Assembly (NCBI GenBank): GCA_963787345.1
Contig: CAWBCW010000005.1
Location: forward strand, 1 to 64,000
Direction: 5' to 3'
Origin: Bacillus_BD sp963787345
GTDB taxonomy: Bacteria; Bacillota; Bacilli; Bacillales; Cytobacillaceae
Length of the DNA: 64,000 nucleotides
Part shown: positions 52,872-61,622 of the stretch, piece after piece
Layout of the letters: each line of letters opens with the position of its first letter
Position numbering within the stretch: the first letter of the stretch is position 1
The notes under the pieces: generated by a model
What the model was told of the DNA's origin: nothing
What the model saw: only the letters and a program-made list of their open reading frames with translations
Database searches by the model: none
Made by a program: the position numbers and the translations under genes

Positions 52872-54098
52872 CTAATAATGTTCAGCCTGTAATTCGTTTG
52901 TATGTTCTAGTTCTTTTTGAACAGCAGCAGCTTTCTTCCCATGCACGAAATAGTAAATGAGAATTCCGATTATCGCAATGACAGTCATTCCGACGTACAT
53001 GCCTCTAAATCCAGTAAAAGGCAAGACAAAGCCGAGAATAAAAGGACCAATTCCGATGCCCAAATCATAAAACATAAAATAAGTTGAAGTTGCTAAGCCT
53101 ATCCGACTACTTGGGGCTAGGTTCACAGCAATGGTTTGAGCGCTTGATTGAAATGTCCCGAAACCCACACCGATGACTGCTCCAGCAATAAGCAAGCTAA
53201 TTCCATTTTGGGTTTGACTCAAAATAAATAAACCGACTGCAAATAAAGCTAAAGAAGGATAGATTACTTTATTCTCACCTTTCAAATCAAATAGTTTCCC
53301 TGTAAAAGGTCGAGAAATCAAAAGAAAAGCGGCATACATAACAAAGAAAAAGCTTGCTGCATCCACTAATTGAATTTCTTCCGCATAACTGCTAATGAAT
53401 GATAAAATACTTGAATAAACAAAACCAAAAACCATCACAAGCATTGCAATTGGCAACGTACTTTTCTCGAAATAATCACTTAATCGAAATTGATTCCCGG
53501 AAGATATCGGATGTTTCACAACTTCCATCTTTGATACTTCTAAAAATAAAGTAGCCACAACAGCGATAATCGATAGAATCGTTGTCACAATAAAAATCAT
53601 CATATGATCATATTGTTGACTGATCCATAATCCTAAAAATGGACCGATTGCCATTGCCAAGTTCGTACTAGTTGCAAAATATCCCATTCCTTCTCCACGT
53701 CGTGACATTGGAATAATATCAGCAGCAATCGTTCCTGTTGCGGTTGTTCCAATTCCAAAAGCAAAGCCGTGAATAAAACGAACGAGTAATAATAGGGGCA
53801 AACTATTGATTGGAAAGTATAACAGCATAAATACAAAAAACATACTTAGACCAATCAATAATAATTTCTTTTTACCGATCCGATTAATCATTTTACCTGC
53901 CATCGGTCGAACAAGCACAGCCCCGAGTACAAATATACTCGAAGCCAGACCAGCCATACTTTGGGAGGCGTGAAATCTCTCAATCGAATATACCGCTAAT
54001 GTAACCATTAAAATATAGAATGAAATAAACAATAGAAAATTAGATAACGAAACCATTAAAAAGTCTTTCGTCCATAAATTAGGTTTTTGATTCATCAT
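52872..54098 (-). CDS. MFS transporter (YwoG-like), controlled with a MarR gene
   Basis: 408 residues, twelve helices. SNFLLFISFYILMVTLAVYS in helix 1, GKMINRIGKKKLLLIGLSMF as the loop motif, and RFIHGFAFGIGTTATGTIAAD in helix 4. Drug-efflux-type MFS by general character. Starts 10 nt after the marR stop, so both form one operon, as in the ywoH-ywoG pair of B. subtilis. The substrate is likely the compound that releases the MarR repressor. Confidence 0.87.
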   Translation of the reverse strand: MMNQKPNLWTKDFLMVSLSNFLLFISFYILMVTLAVYSIERFHASQSMAGLASSIFVLGAVLVRPMAGKMINRIGKKKLLLIGLSMFFVFMLLYFPINSLPLLLLVRFIHGFAFGIGTTATGTIAADIIPMSRRGEGMGYFATSTNLAMAIGPFLGLWISQQYDHMMIFIVTTILSIIAVVATLFLEVSKMEVVKHPISSGNQFRLSDYFEKSTLPIAMLVMVFGFVYSSILSFISSYAEEIQLVDAASFFFVMYAAFLLISRPFTGKLFDLKGENKVIYPSLALFAVGLFILSQTQNGISLLIAGAVIGVGFGTFQSSAQTIAVNLAPSSRIGLATSTYFMFYDLGIGIGPFILGFVLPFTGFRGMYVGMTVIAIIGILIYYFVHGKKAAAVQKELEHTNELQAEHY

Positions 54099-54107
54099 TC
54101 CGCTCCT

Positions 54108-54518
54108 TTATGTTAATTTTTTCCTTAAAGTCATAATCGTCCGTAAGGCAATCTCCCTCTCTTCATCAGAGATCCCTTTAATTAACTCCTGCTCAAATGC
54201 CTCTACCACTTCTATCGCCTTTTGGTAAACGGCATTTCCTTTTTCGGTAAGTGTAATTTTCCGTTCCCGCTTATCAGTAGTAGGGATTCTTTTGATCAGA
54301 CCGCTGCTCTCTAACCGATTAACCGTGCGTGAAATGGTTGGTTTTTCAACATTTAAATATCGGCTTATCTCAACCAATGTTGATGCTTCATAATTTTTTA
54401 AGTAATATACAATGAGCCATTGTGACTGATAAAGTCCAACTGCAGCTAAGTGTTCATTCAGTTTTTTTGTAAATGAACGCGAAAATTGTAATTGATAGTG
54501 GAAAAATGAAAGTCCCAT
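54108..54518 (-). CDS. MarR family transcriptional regulator (YwoH-like)
   Basis: 136 residues from ATG 54518 with GGGGGT upstream. Winged helix: STLVEISRYLNVEKPTISRTVNRLESSGLI (recognition helix), then the wing RIPTTDKRERKITLTEKG. Binds DNA as a dimer. Two matching palindromes upstream at 54645-54723 are probable autoregulatory operators. Repeat R5 lies between the operators and the start codon, so the messenger would carry a structured leader. Confidence 0.9.
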   Translation of the reverse strand: MGLSFFHYQLQFSRSFTKKLNEHLAAVGLYQSQWLIVYYLKNYEASTLVEISRYLNVEKPTISRTVNRLESSGLIKRIPTTDKRERKITLTEKGNAVYQKAIEVVEAFEQELIKGISDEEREIALRTIMTLRKKLT

Positions 54519-54532
54519 CAAAATATACCCCC

Positions 54533-54640
54533 GAAGATAAAATTTACCTCGGTGAATTTGCGCTGGGAGTTTATCCAGCTTGCCCGATAAACTCCCTTTG
54601 AAAATCGCACATCTCCGCCGGAGGCTTTTTCTAAATGAAG
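54533..54640 (+). repeat. Dispersed structured repeat, copy R5 (short)
   Basis: AAATTTACC-TC-GGTGAATTTGCG, GGGAGTTTATCCAG-CTTG-CCCGATAAACTCCC, TTTGAAAATCGCACATCTCCGCC, then GGAGGCTTTTTC. The 3' part found in R2 and R4 is missing. It sits in the marR leader. Confidence 0.7.
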
Positions 54641-54644
54641 TTTA

Positions 54645-54664
54645 ATAGTTACCTAGGTAACTAT
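54645..54664. promoter_or_regulatory. MarR operator 1
   Basis: ATAGTTACCTAGGTAACTAT, a perfect 20-bp palindrome upstream of marR. Confidence 0.75.
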
Positions 54665-54705
54665 TTTTATGTAAATGTCCGAATATATTTTCATTTGGTG
54701 AAGAA

Positions 54706-54723
54706 TAGTTATCTAGGTAACTA
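54706..54723. promoter_or_regulatory. MarR operator 2
   Basis: TAGTTATCTAGGTAACTA, the same site with one mismatch in the dyad, 61 bp (about six helical turns) from operator 1. Confidence 0.75.
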
Positions 54724-54926
54724 AATATAAGGAGTCTTATAAGGCTAATAAATAAATTAACTATCTAGCTTATTTATTATATAGGATTTTTCGTCATTCA
54801 TCCACCTTTTGGATTGGATTATGAATGAAGCGGCAATAAATATTTATTTGATAACTTTAAAATTAAAGGAAAATGAATGATGTATGTTGAATATTATAAG
54901 TGTGAAAATAATGAGAGGTGTTATAT

Positions 54927-55295
54927 ATGGCGGGTTATTGGACAAAACAAGAAGAAAGTCATTTAGTGAAAATGATTCCACTGTATCGTCAAAAATTAAT
55001 GCTCACCAAATCAATTGATGGTGTAACATTAGAAGTAGCAGAGTATATTCATCGAACAATTCCTGACCTCAAACACAGATCAATACAATCCATTCAAAAG
55101 CGGCTCCCATATTTTGAAAACTTAGTAGCCGGCGTGTTCGAAAAAAGTGATTACGCCAAAAAAGATCAATATCTTTATTCGGCGTTACCACGTGATAATG
55201 ATGAATTGAAACCAAATCCCTGTAAGACGCGGCACAAGTATAATGGAGCTTTATCAAATTATCTTAAAAAGAATAAAGACCTTGATACCGCTTAA
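54927..55295 (+). CDS. 122-residue protein with Myb/SANT-like start, function unknown
   Basis: From ATG 54927 behind GAGGTG. The N-terminus GYWTKQEESHLVKMIPLYRQ recalls the tryptophan-led first helix of Myb/SANT-like DNA-binding domains, followed by LKHRSIQSIQKRLPYFENLV, which could be a recognition helix. The rest is charged and low in hydrophobic residues. DNA binding is only a guess. It is downstream of, and divergent from, marR. Confidence 0.5.
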   Translation: MAGYWTKQEESHLVKMIPLYRQKLMLTKSIDGVTLEVAEYIHRTIPDLKHRSIQSIQKRLPYFENLVAGVFEKSDYAKKDQYLYSALPRDNDELKPNPCKTRHKYNGALSNYLKKNKDLDTA

Positions 55296-55346
55296 AATAA
55301 CGAGTGAAAAATAATTAAATTAAAGAAAAAATTATTATATGGGAAA

Positions 55347-55379
55347 ACAAAAAAGCTCGTGACTACGAGCTTTTTTGTT
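55347..55379. terminator. Bidirectional terminator
   Basis: AACAAAAAAGCTCGT-GACT-ACGAGCTTTTTTGTT; serves the 122-residue gene and the small membrane gene at 55378. Confidence 0.85.
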
Positions 55380-55578
55380 ACGGTCCATCGCAACCGAATG
55401 GTTCTACACCTGCAGCGATTGCATTTTGCGTACACACTTCTTCACTTGTTGTTAAAGTTGACCTGCCACCACTGAACGCTAAGAAACAAAGTGCAGCAGT
55501 AATAATTAGAAAAAGAACTGCTTTTACAATCAATTTCCCTGTAATGTTGATTTCAAATCCCATTATTTCAAAAGTCAT
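55378..55578 (-). CDS. 66-residue membrane protein with exported Cys pair
   Basis: From ATG 55578 behind GGAGGG. One membrane helix (KLIVKAVLFLIITAALCFLAFSG) then a short outer part with two cysteines (EEVCTQNAIAAGVEPFGCDGP) that could form a disulfide. No family recognised. Confidence 0.55.
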   Translation of the reverse strand: MTFEIMGFEINITGKLIVKAVLFLIITAALCFLAFSGGRSTLTTSEEVCTQNAIAAGVEPFGCDGP

Positions 55579-55692
55579 TGAAACCCTCCATTATTATATT
55601 ATGATAGTATATGATCTAACTACATTATAACCTTTTCTTAGATAGAATAAATCATCTTTCACAACTGTTCACCAATTCGATACAAACTCCCA

Positions 55693-57534
55693 TTAATCAA
55701 AGGATTCTTTCATCAATACAAGTGATTCTTCCCCCAGTTTAAACTGACTTTCATACATGCGGGCATAGAACCCTTTCTTTAGAAGCAGTTCTTCATGTGT
55801 CCCTTTTTCGATAATTTCACCTTTATCGATTACAAGAATCTGGTCTGCATTTTCAATCGTTTTAAGCCGATGCGCAATCACAAAACTTGTCCGACCTTCC
55901 AGCAGATGGTTCAGTCCACGTTGAATTTCGATCTCCGTTCTTGTATCAATGCTTGAAGTGGCTTCATCCAAAATGAGAATATCTGATTCTGCAAGAATAG
56001 CCCTTGCAATCGCGAGCAGTTGCCGCTGCCCTTGACTTAAATTCATCCCGCCTGATGTGATCAAGGTTTCATACCCCTCTGGCAAATGCTTAATAAACGG
56101 ATGAGCAGAAGCCATCTTAGCAGCCTTGATGACTTCTTCATCGGTTGCATCTAAACGGCCATAACGAATATTTTCCATAATACTTCCTGTAAACAAAAAC
56201 GTATCTTGAAGCACGATCCCGATTTTTTTTCGCAAATCTCTTACTTTATAATCGGTAATCTTGATCCCATCGATTTTGATTTCCCCACTTGTTACGTCAT
56301 AAAATCGTGATAATAGATTGATAATCGTCGTTTTACCTGATCCGGTTGGACCAACAAGAGCGATCTTCTCTCCTGCTTTCACTTGAAAATCAATATTTTT
56401 TAATATCGGCTTATCCTGTTCATAACTAAAGTGAACTTGAGAAAACTCTACATTTCCTTTAAAAGAGTTAACTGCAATCGATTCCTGCTTATCAACAATA
56501 TCCGGTGTCTCATCCATCACTTCAAATACTCGCTCCGCTCCTGCGATAGCCGATTGAAACATATTTAATAGACTGGAAAGTTGGTTAATCGGTCGAAAGA
56601 ATTGGCGGGAATACGTCACAAATGCAGCAATGACCCCGACGGTTGTCATCCCCTGAACCGCCATAACAGAACCAACTCCAATCACCAATCCAAGACCTAA
56701 GTTGTTGATAAAGTTATTGATTGGACCGACAAAGCCCGATACCATATCGGCACTCATCGCTGAATAACGCAACCTCTCATTAACTTCTGAAAATTCCCGA
56801 TCACTTTCTTCTTCTTTTCCGAACAAAGTAATGACTTCATTTCCTGATATCGACTCTTCGACAAATCCATTGAGTTCCCCTAAATCTCTTTGTCTTTTAA
56901 TAAAATAACTGCTGCTATATTTAATGATTTTTTTCGTCGTATAAATCATCATTGGAATAATTAACAATGTCACAACCGCCAAAATCCAGTTAAGTGAAAA
57001 CATTGCGATCGTCACGCCTGTTGTCATTAATATTGTTGAAAAGATTTGAACGACACTTTGACTAAGTGCACTGTTTAGACTATCGATATCGTTCGTTACC
57101 CGACTCATCATATCACCATGAGTATGTTTATCAAAAAATCGTAATGATAAAGATTGAAATTTATCAAATAAATCTTTCCGTAAATGTTGAATCGTACGCA
57201 ACGACACCCGAACCATCATAAAAGTTTGCAACCATGTGAACAAGGCAACCGCTGTGTAGATCATACCAAGCATAACGACAAGTCGAAATGTTCCCTGTAT
57301 ATCTTTTGGAATAATATAGTCATCAATAATAACTCCGATTAAATAAGGAGCTATAAGTCCCAGTAACGTCGATATTATGACAAATAGAACAGAAGCAAAT
57401 AGAGCAGCCCTCTCATTTTTCAAATAACGCCAAATTCTTCTCAACGTTCCTTTACGATCCTTTGGCTTTTCGACCGGTCCTCCCATCCTTGGACCGCGCG
57501 CTCTGCCCATCACGTTCGGTGCTGGTTTACTCAT
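55693..57534 (-). CDS. yfiC: ABC exporter half-transporter, catalytic subunit (YfiC-like)
   Basis: 613 residues: six membrane helices to about 320, then a full nucleotide-binding domain with Walker A GPTGSGKTT (395-403), signature LSQGQ (499-503) and Walker B LILDEATS (520-527) with the catalytic Glu. The Gly/Pro/Arg-rich N-terminal extension (VMGRARGPRMGGP) is notable. It overlaps yfiB by 8 nt. In such heterodimers this subunit holds the working ATP site. Likely multidrug or lipid export, under PadR control. Confidence 0.87.
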   Translation of the reverse strand: MSKPAPNVMGRARGPRMGGPVEKPKDRKGTLRRIWRYLKNERAALFASVLFVIISTLLGLIAPYLIGVIIDDYIIPKDIQGTFRLVVMLGMIYTAVALFTWLQTFMMVRVSLRTIQHLRKDLFDKFQSLSLRFFDKHTHGDMMSRVTNDIDSLNSALSQSVVQIFSTILMTTGVTIAMFSLNWILAVVTLLIIPMMIYTTKKIIKYSSSYFIKRQRDLGELNGFVEESISGNEVITLFGKEEESDREFSEVNERLRYSAMSADMVSGFVGPINNFINNLGLGLVIGVGSVMAVQGMTTVGVIAAFVTYSRQFFRPINQLSSLLNMFQSAIAGAERVFEVMDETPDIVDKQESIAVNSFKGNVEFSQVHFSYEQDKPILKNIDFQVKAGEKIALVGPTGSGKTTIINLLSRFYDVTSGEIKIDGIKITDYKVRDLRKKIGIVLQDTFLFTGSIMENIRYGRLDATDEEVIKAAKMASAHPFIKHLPEGYETLITSGGMNLSQGQRQLLAIARAILAESDILILDEATSSIDTRTEIEIQRGLNHLLEGRTSFVIAHRLKTIENADQILVIDKGEIIEKGTHEELLLKKGFYARMYESQFKLGEESLVLMKESFD

Positions 57535-59266
57535 TGGAAGACACCTTCCTTCCGGCTTGTGACAAGTAAATATCCTGATATAGCTTACTTGTATTCAACA
57601 AATCTTCATGTGTACCGCTCGACACGATTTTTCCATCCTCCATGACCAATATTTTATCTGCATCAATAATCGATGAGATTTTTGATGAAATGATAAAAAC
57701 TGTCGCCTGAGGATAGGATTTCTTCAATGCCCTTTGTACTGTTGCCTCCGAGATGGCATCAATGGCAGAAGTAGAATCATCAAGAATGAGGATCTTTGGC
57801 TTTCTAATAAATGCCCGGGCCATTGATAAACGTTGTTTCTGCCCACCAGATAAATTTGCCGCTCCTTGTACAAGGTCATGCGAGAATCCATCTTCTAATC
57901 GATAAATAAATTCACTAGCTGCTGATGCTTCTGAGGCTGCTTTCAGTTCATCTTCTGTTGCATCTTTTTTTCCATAGCGTAGATTTCCCTCAATGCTTCC
58001 AGAAAAAAGAAGTGCTTTTTGCGGGACAAACCCGATGGATGCACGAAGACCTTGAAGGGAATAATCTTTAATACTTCTTCCCTCAATCAGGATATTTCCA
58101 GAATCAGGGTCATAAAGCCGCGGTAATAATTTCATTAATGTAGACTTTCCACTTCCAGTCGGACCAATAATTCCAATGGTTTCCCCTGCTTTCGCCTTAA
58201 AGTTTATACTATTAAGCACGTATTCTCCATTTTTGCTATAGCTGAAATACACATCTTTAAATTCGACATTTCCGAAAATCTCCTTCTTAATTGGCTGTTC
58301 TGACTCGGTAATCCCAATAGGTGTTTCCAAAACTTGGACAATTCGTTCGGCTGACGGAAAGGCACGAGCAATCACCATGAGAACATGACTGCTTGAAATT
58401 AGTCCGTTCATCATTATATTTAAATAATTAATAAACGCTAATATCGTACCAACTTGAATTGAACCTTCATTAACTTTAATCGCACCCATCCAAATGCCTG
58501 CTGCGATTCCAATATTCACCACAAACATCATAATCGGCATGAGTGTAAAAATAACCTGTTCTGCAGTTAAGTTCCGCTTTGTCAGTAATTCATTGACTTT
58601 CTTAAATTGTTCCTTCTCATAATCTTGACGGTCGAAAGCTTTGATGACTCGAATCCCTGATAACGTTTCTTGAACCTTCGTATTTACCTGATCCATCGCC
58701 TTTTGAACGAGTGAAAAGAGGTCTCCTGTTTTTTTGGAGAAGAAAAAGATCAATAAGATTAGAATAGGAATTGAAACGAGTAAAATTGGAAATAATTCAC
58801 GAGCTGTCATCCAGACAATAATGACCGAACCAATAAATAATAAGGGCCCACGTACAAATACCCGCAAAGTCATAATTACCGCCGATTGTATTGATGAAAT
58901 ATCATTCGTAACAATCGTGATCAATTTACCGGAGCTGTAAGAGTTGGTATTTTGATTTGAAAACCGGATCATTTTTTTAAAAAGATCACGGCGTATATCC
59001 GTTGAAAAATGAACAGCAGCTTTAGCTGCATATACCGAACTTCCTGCACCTCCAATTAAACCGATAAAAGCAGATAAGAGCATGAAAAAGCCAAATTTAA
59101 TCACATATGCTTGGTCCCCATTGGCGATCCCCACATCGATCATTTTTTGCATAATTGTTGGCTGCACTAAATCCATCGCCACTTCAAGACACATAAGAAG
59201 CGGTCCAAGGATAGCAACCCATTGATACGGTTTTATGTAATGAAGTAATTTCTTCACGGAGTTCAT
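57527..59266 (-). CDS. yfiB: ABC exporter half-transporter, degenerate-site subunit (YfiB-like)
   Basis: 579 residues: six membrane helices, then an ATPase domain with GPTGSGKST, LSGGQ and ILILDDSTSAID, where Asp replaces the catalytic Glu of Walker B. Such a substitution marks the non-hydrolytic site of heterodimeric exporters, complementing the DE-type partner YfiC. Family B. subtilis pair YfiB/YfiC. It follows padR by 16 nt and forms a padR-yfiB-yfiC operon. Confidence 0.87.
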   Translation of the reverse strand: MNSVKKLLHYIKPYQWVAILGPLLMCLEVAMDLVQPTIMQKMIDVGIANGDQAYVIKFGFFMLLSAFIGLIGGAGSSVYAAKAAVHFSTDIRRDLFKKMIRFSNQNTNSYSSGKLITIVTNDISSIQSAVIMTLRVFVRGPLLFIGSVIIVWMTARELFPILLVSIPILILLIFFFSKKTGDLFSLVQKAMDQVNTKVQETLSGIRVIKAFDRQDYEKEQFKKVNELLTKRNLTAEQVIFTLMPIMMFVVNIGIAAGIWMGAIKVNEGSIQVGTILAFINYLNIMMNGLISSSHVLMVIARAFPSAERIVQVLETPIGITESEQPIKKEIFGNVEFKDVYFSYSKNGEYVLNSINFKAKAGETIGIIGPTGSGKSTLMKLLPRLYDPDSGNILIEGRSIKDYSLQGLRASIGFVPQKALLFSGSIEGNLRYGKKDATEDELKAASEASAASEFIYRLEDGFSHDLVQGAANLSGGQKQRLSMARAFIRKPKILILDDSTSAIDAISEATVQRALKKSYPQATVFIISSKISSIIDADKILVMEDGKIVSSGTHEDLLNTSKLYQDIYLSQAGRKVSSNE

Positions 59267-59282
59267 GAAATTTTCCCCTTTG

Positions 59283-59747
59283 TTACTTAAATTCTTTTTT
59301 TAAACGTTCTGTTGATTCTTCAATAAAATGAACCAATTTGGCAGTCTGGTCTGGCTTTTTATGAATACCTCTAATCATTTTTCGGAGTTCATCTTCCCAG
59401 ATACGAAGAGCCTCTTTTAATTGAACAGATTCTTTGGTATTCCTCCATGTTTGTCTTTCCTTCCATTCAAGCCAGAAATCCCTCTCCTCTTTTTCAGCGT
59501 ATTCCGTTAATCGTTTTACCCCGTTTTCGTTAAGGGCATATACTTTTTTATCTGTCTCATCTAGTAAATAAATCATTTTGTTATCAAGAAGATCTTGGAG
59601 TGCTGGATAAATGGTACCCGCACTTGCACGATAAGCCCCAGATGACCGCTCTTCTAATTGCTTCATAATTTGATAACCATGCATGGCCTCTTCTCCTAGC
59701 AATTGCAATATAGCTAACTGTATAAATCCTCTACGTTTTTTCATCAT
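59283..59747 (-). CDS. PadR family transcriptional regulator
   Basis: 154 residues: FIQLAILQLLGEEAMHGYQIMKQLEERSSGAYRASAGTIYPALQDLLDNKMI is a PadR-type winged helix (winged-helix segments up to about residue 80), followed by a helical dimerisation arm (EERDFWLEWKERQTW). Represses, and is released by, small phenolic or drug-like ligands in the family. First gene of the operon with the ABC exporter; an inverted repeat lies 11 nt before its start. Confidence 0.88.
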   Translation of the reverse strand: MMKKRRGFIQLAILQLLGEEAMHGYQIMKQLEERSSGAYRASAGTIYPALQDLLDNKMIYLLDETDKKVYALNENGVKRLTEYAEKEERDFWLEWKERQTWRNTKESVQLKEALRIWEDELRKMIRGIHKKPDQTAKLVHFIEESTERLKKEFK

Positions 59748-59758
59748 CTACCACCTTT

Positions 59759-59788
59759 ACTATATCGGTTAATTTTAATCGATATAGT
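59759..59788. promoter_or_regulatory. Probable PadR operator
   Basis: ACTATATCG, a 12-bp A/T spacer, CGATATAGT: perfect 9-bp arms directly before padR. Autoregulation is typical of PadR proteins. Confidence 0.65.
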
Positions 59789-60161
59789 AAATAATGACAA
59801 TAATTAATTCTTGTCCAATTTAATAGCACTTTATGTAAACCCTTTCTATTTCTAATCAATTCAATATTCATTATAATATTTTGTAATTTTTTGACTAATT
59901 TTGCAGAAGGTATTCCATTTTTAGAAAATTTTTATCATAATACCATTATTAGCAGATAATTAATAAGGAGGAGCAGCCATACATTTTTGAATGATGATAA
60001 AAGTCATTTTTACTTAAAATTCGTTTAGAAATCTATCTTTTTTTTGTGTCAATATCATCTTTAATTTTTTAAATATTTAAAATGTTTTATTTTTCAAAAT
60101 ATTTGTAGTAATATATGAATATACGACAATATAGATTACAAAGAGGAGAGAAATTAATTAC
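59789..60161. other. Intergenic region before the malic enzyme gene
   Basis: About 370 A/T-rich bases with an orphan AAGGAGGAG near 59970 that leads to no frame of useful length. It must hold the malic enzyme promoter, but no consensus pair was confident. Ribosome site GAGGAGAG near 60143. Confidence 0.5.
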
Positions 60162-61397
60162 ATGTCAACATTACGAGAAGAAGCATTGAAAATGCATAAA
60201 GAAAACCGTGGAAAATTAGGTGTTTATTCAAAAGTATCTGTACAAAACTCAAAAGATTTAAGTTTAGCCTATTCTCCAGGTGTCGCAGAACCATGTAAGG
60301 ATATTTATCAAGAAGAGCAAAAAGTCTATGATTACACGATGAAGGGGAATTTAGTAGCGGTTGTGACAAATGGGACAGCTGTACTTGGTTTAGGGAATAT
60401 CGGACCTAAAGCTGCCATGCCGGTTATGGAAGGTAAAGCTTTATTGTTTAAATCCTTTGCAGATGTTGATGCCTTCCCTATTTGCTTAGATACAACAGAT
60501 CCAGACAAAATCGTTGAGACCGTAAGATTATTAGAACCGACTTTTGGGGGAGTAAATCTAGAAGATATTGCAGCACCGCAATGTTTCGAAATTGAAGATC
60601 GTTTGAAAAAGATCTGTAATATTCCCATTTTCCATGATGATCAACATGGAACTGCAATTGTAACAGCTGCAGGGCTTCTCAATGCTCTAAAAATTGTTGA
60701 CAAAAATATCGAGGATATTACCGTTGTAGCAAATGGTGCTGGCTCAGCAGGTGTAGCCATTACAAAATTATTGCTGCAAATGGGTGTAAAAGATGTTCTA
60801 ATATGCGATACAAAAGGAATCATCTATAATGGCCGTTCAGAAGGAATGAATCCTTTTAAAGAACAAATTGCAAAAATTACGAATAAAGCACAAAAACAGG
60901 GTTCGTTAGCGGATGCATTGGTCGGAGCCGATGTATTTGTTGGTGTGTCGGCTGCAGGTGCAGTTACGCAAGATATGGTGCGTACGATGAATCGAGATGC
61001 CATTATCTTTGCGATGGCTAATCCAGTACCAGAAATCATGCCTCCAGAAGCAAAAGAAGCTGGTGCAGCTGTCATTGGTACAGGCCGCTCTGACTTCCCG
61101 AATCAGGTAAACAATGTTCTAGCATTCCCTGGAATCTTCCGTGGGGCCTTAGATGTTCGTGCAACAGAAATCAATGAGGAAATGAAGATCGCTGCTGTCC
61201 ATGCGATTGCAGGACTTGTTTCAGATTCAGAATTAAATCCAGATTATGTGATTCCAAATCCATTTGATCCAAGAGTGGCTGCTCATGTAGCTTCAGCAGT
61301 GGCAACTGCTGCGATGGAAACAAATGTCGCACAAAAACACATAAATCCAAATGAAATAAAAGAAAGACTCTTAACGTTAGCAACGGCAAAAGTATAA
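60162..61397 (+). CDS. ytsJ: NADP-type malic enzyme (YtsJ-like)
   Basis: Decarboxylates malate to pyruvate, producing NAD(P)H. 411 residues, the short bacterial form. LAYSPGVAEPCKDI, TNGTAVLGLGNIGPKAAMPVMEGKA, FHDDQHGTAIVTAAGLLNAL (metal-binding DDQHG) and VANGAGSAGVAITKLL (nucleotide loop). Close to B. subtilis YtsJ along the whole length. ATG 60162. Single-gene unit with its own terminator. Confidence 0.92.
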   Translation: MSTLREEALKMHKENRGKLGVYSKVSVQNSKDLSLAYSPGVAEPCKDIYQEEQKVYDYTMKGNLVAVVTNGTAVLGLGNIGPKAAMPVMEGKALLFKSFADVDAFPICLDTTDPDKIVETVRLLEPTFGGVNLEDIAAPQCFEIEDRLKKICNIPIFHDDQHGTAIVTAAGLLNALKIVDKNIEDITVVANGAGSAGVAITKLLLQMGVKDVLICDTKGIIYNGRSEGMNPFKEQIAKITNKAQKQGSLADALVGADVFVGVSAAGAVTQDMVRTMNRDAIIFAMANPVPEIMPPEAKEAGAAVIGTGRSDFPNQVNNVLAFPGIFRGALDVRATEINEEMKIAAVHAIAGLVSDSELNPDYVIPNPFDPRVAAHVASAVATAAMETNVAQKHINPNEIKERLLTLATAKV

Positions 61398-61419
61398 ACT
61401 TAAGAATAGTGGATGATAA

Positions 61420-61458
61420 AAATAAAACCTGAACCTTTTTATGGTTCAGGTTTTATTT
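61420..61458 (+). terminator. Terminator of the malic enzyme gene
   Basis: AAATAAAACCTGAACC and GGTTCAGGTTTTATTT arms. Confidence 0.85.
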
Positions 61459-61565
61459 TATCAAGTTCAACATAATTAAAAAAGGGATTATTTGCTCTAT
61501 ACGAAACACTTTTCCGAATAGTGAATATTTTATAATAATTATCAGGTCTTCATAGAAATTTTCGC

Positions 61566-61600
61566 AAAAAAAGATGGCTCCCTTGTATTAGGAACCACCT
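61566..61600 (-). terminator. Terminator of the M29 aminopeptidase gene
   Basis: GGTGGTTCC pairs (with wobbles) with GGAGCCATC on the minus strand, followed by seven T. Confidence 0.7.
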
Positions 61601-61622
61601 CTTCTAATAAAGTTGATTGAAT

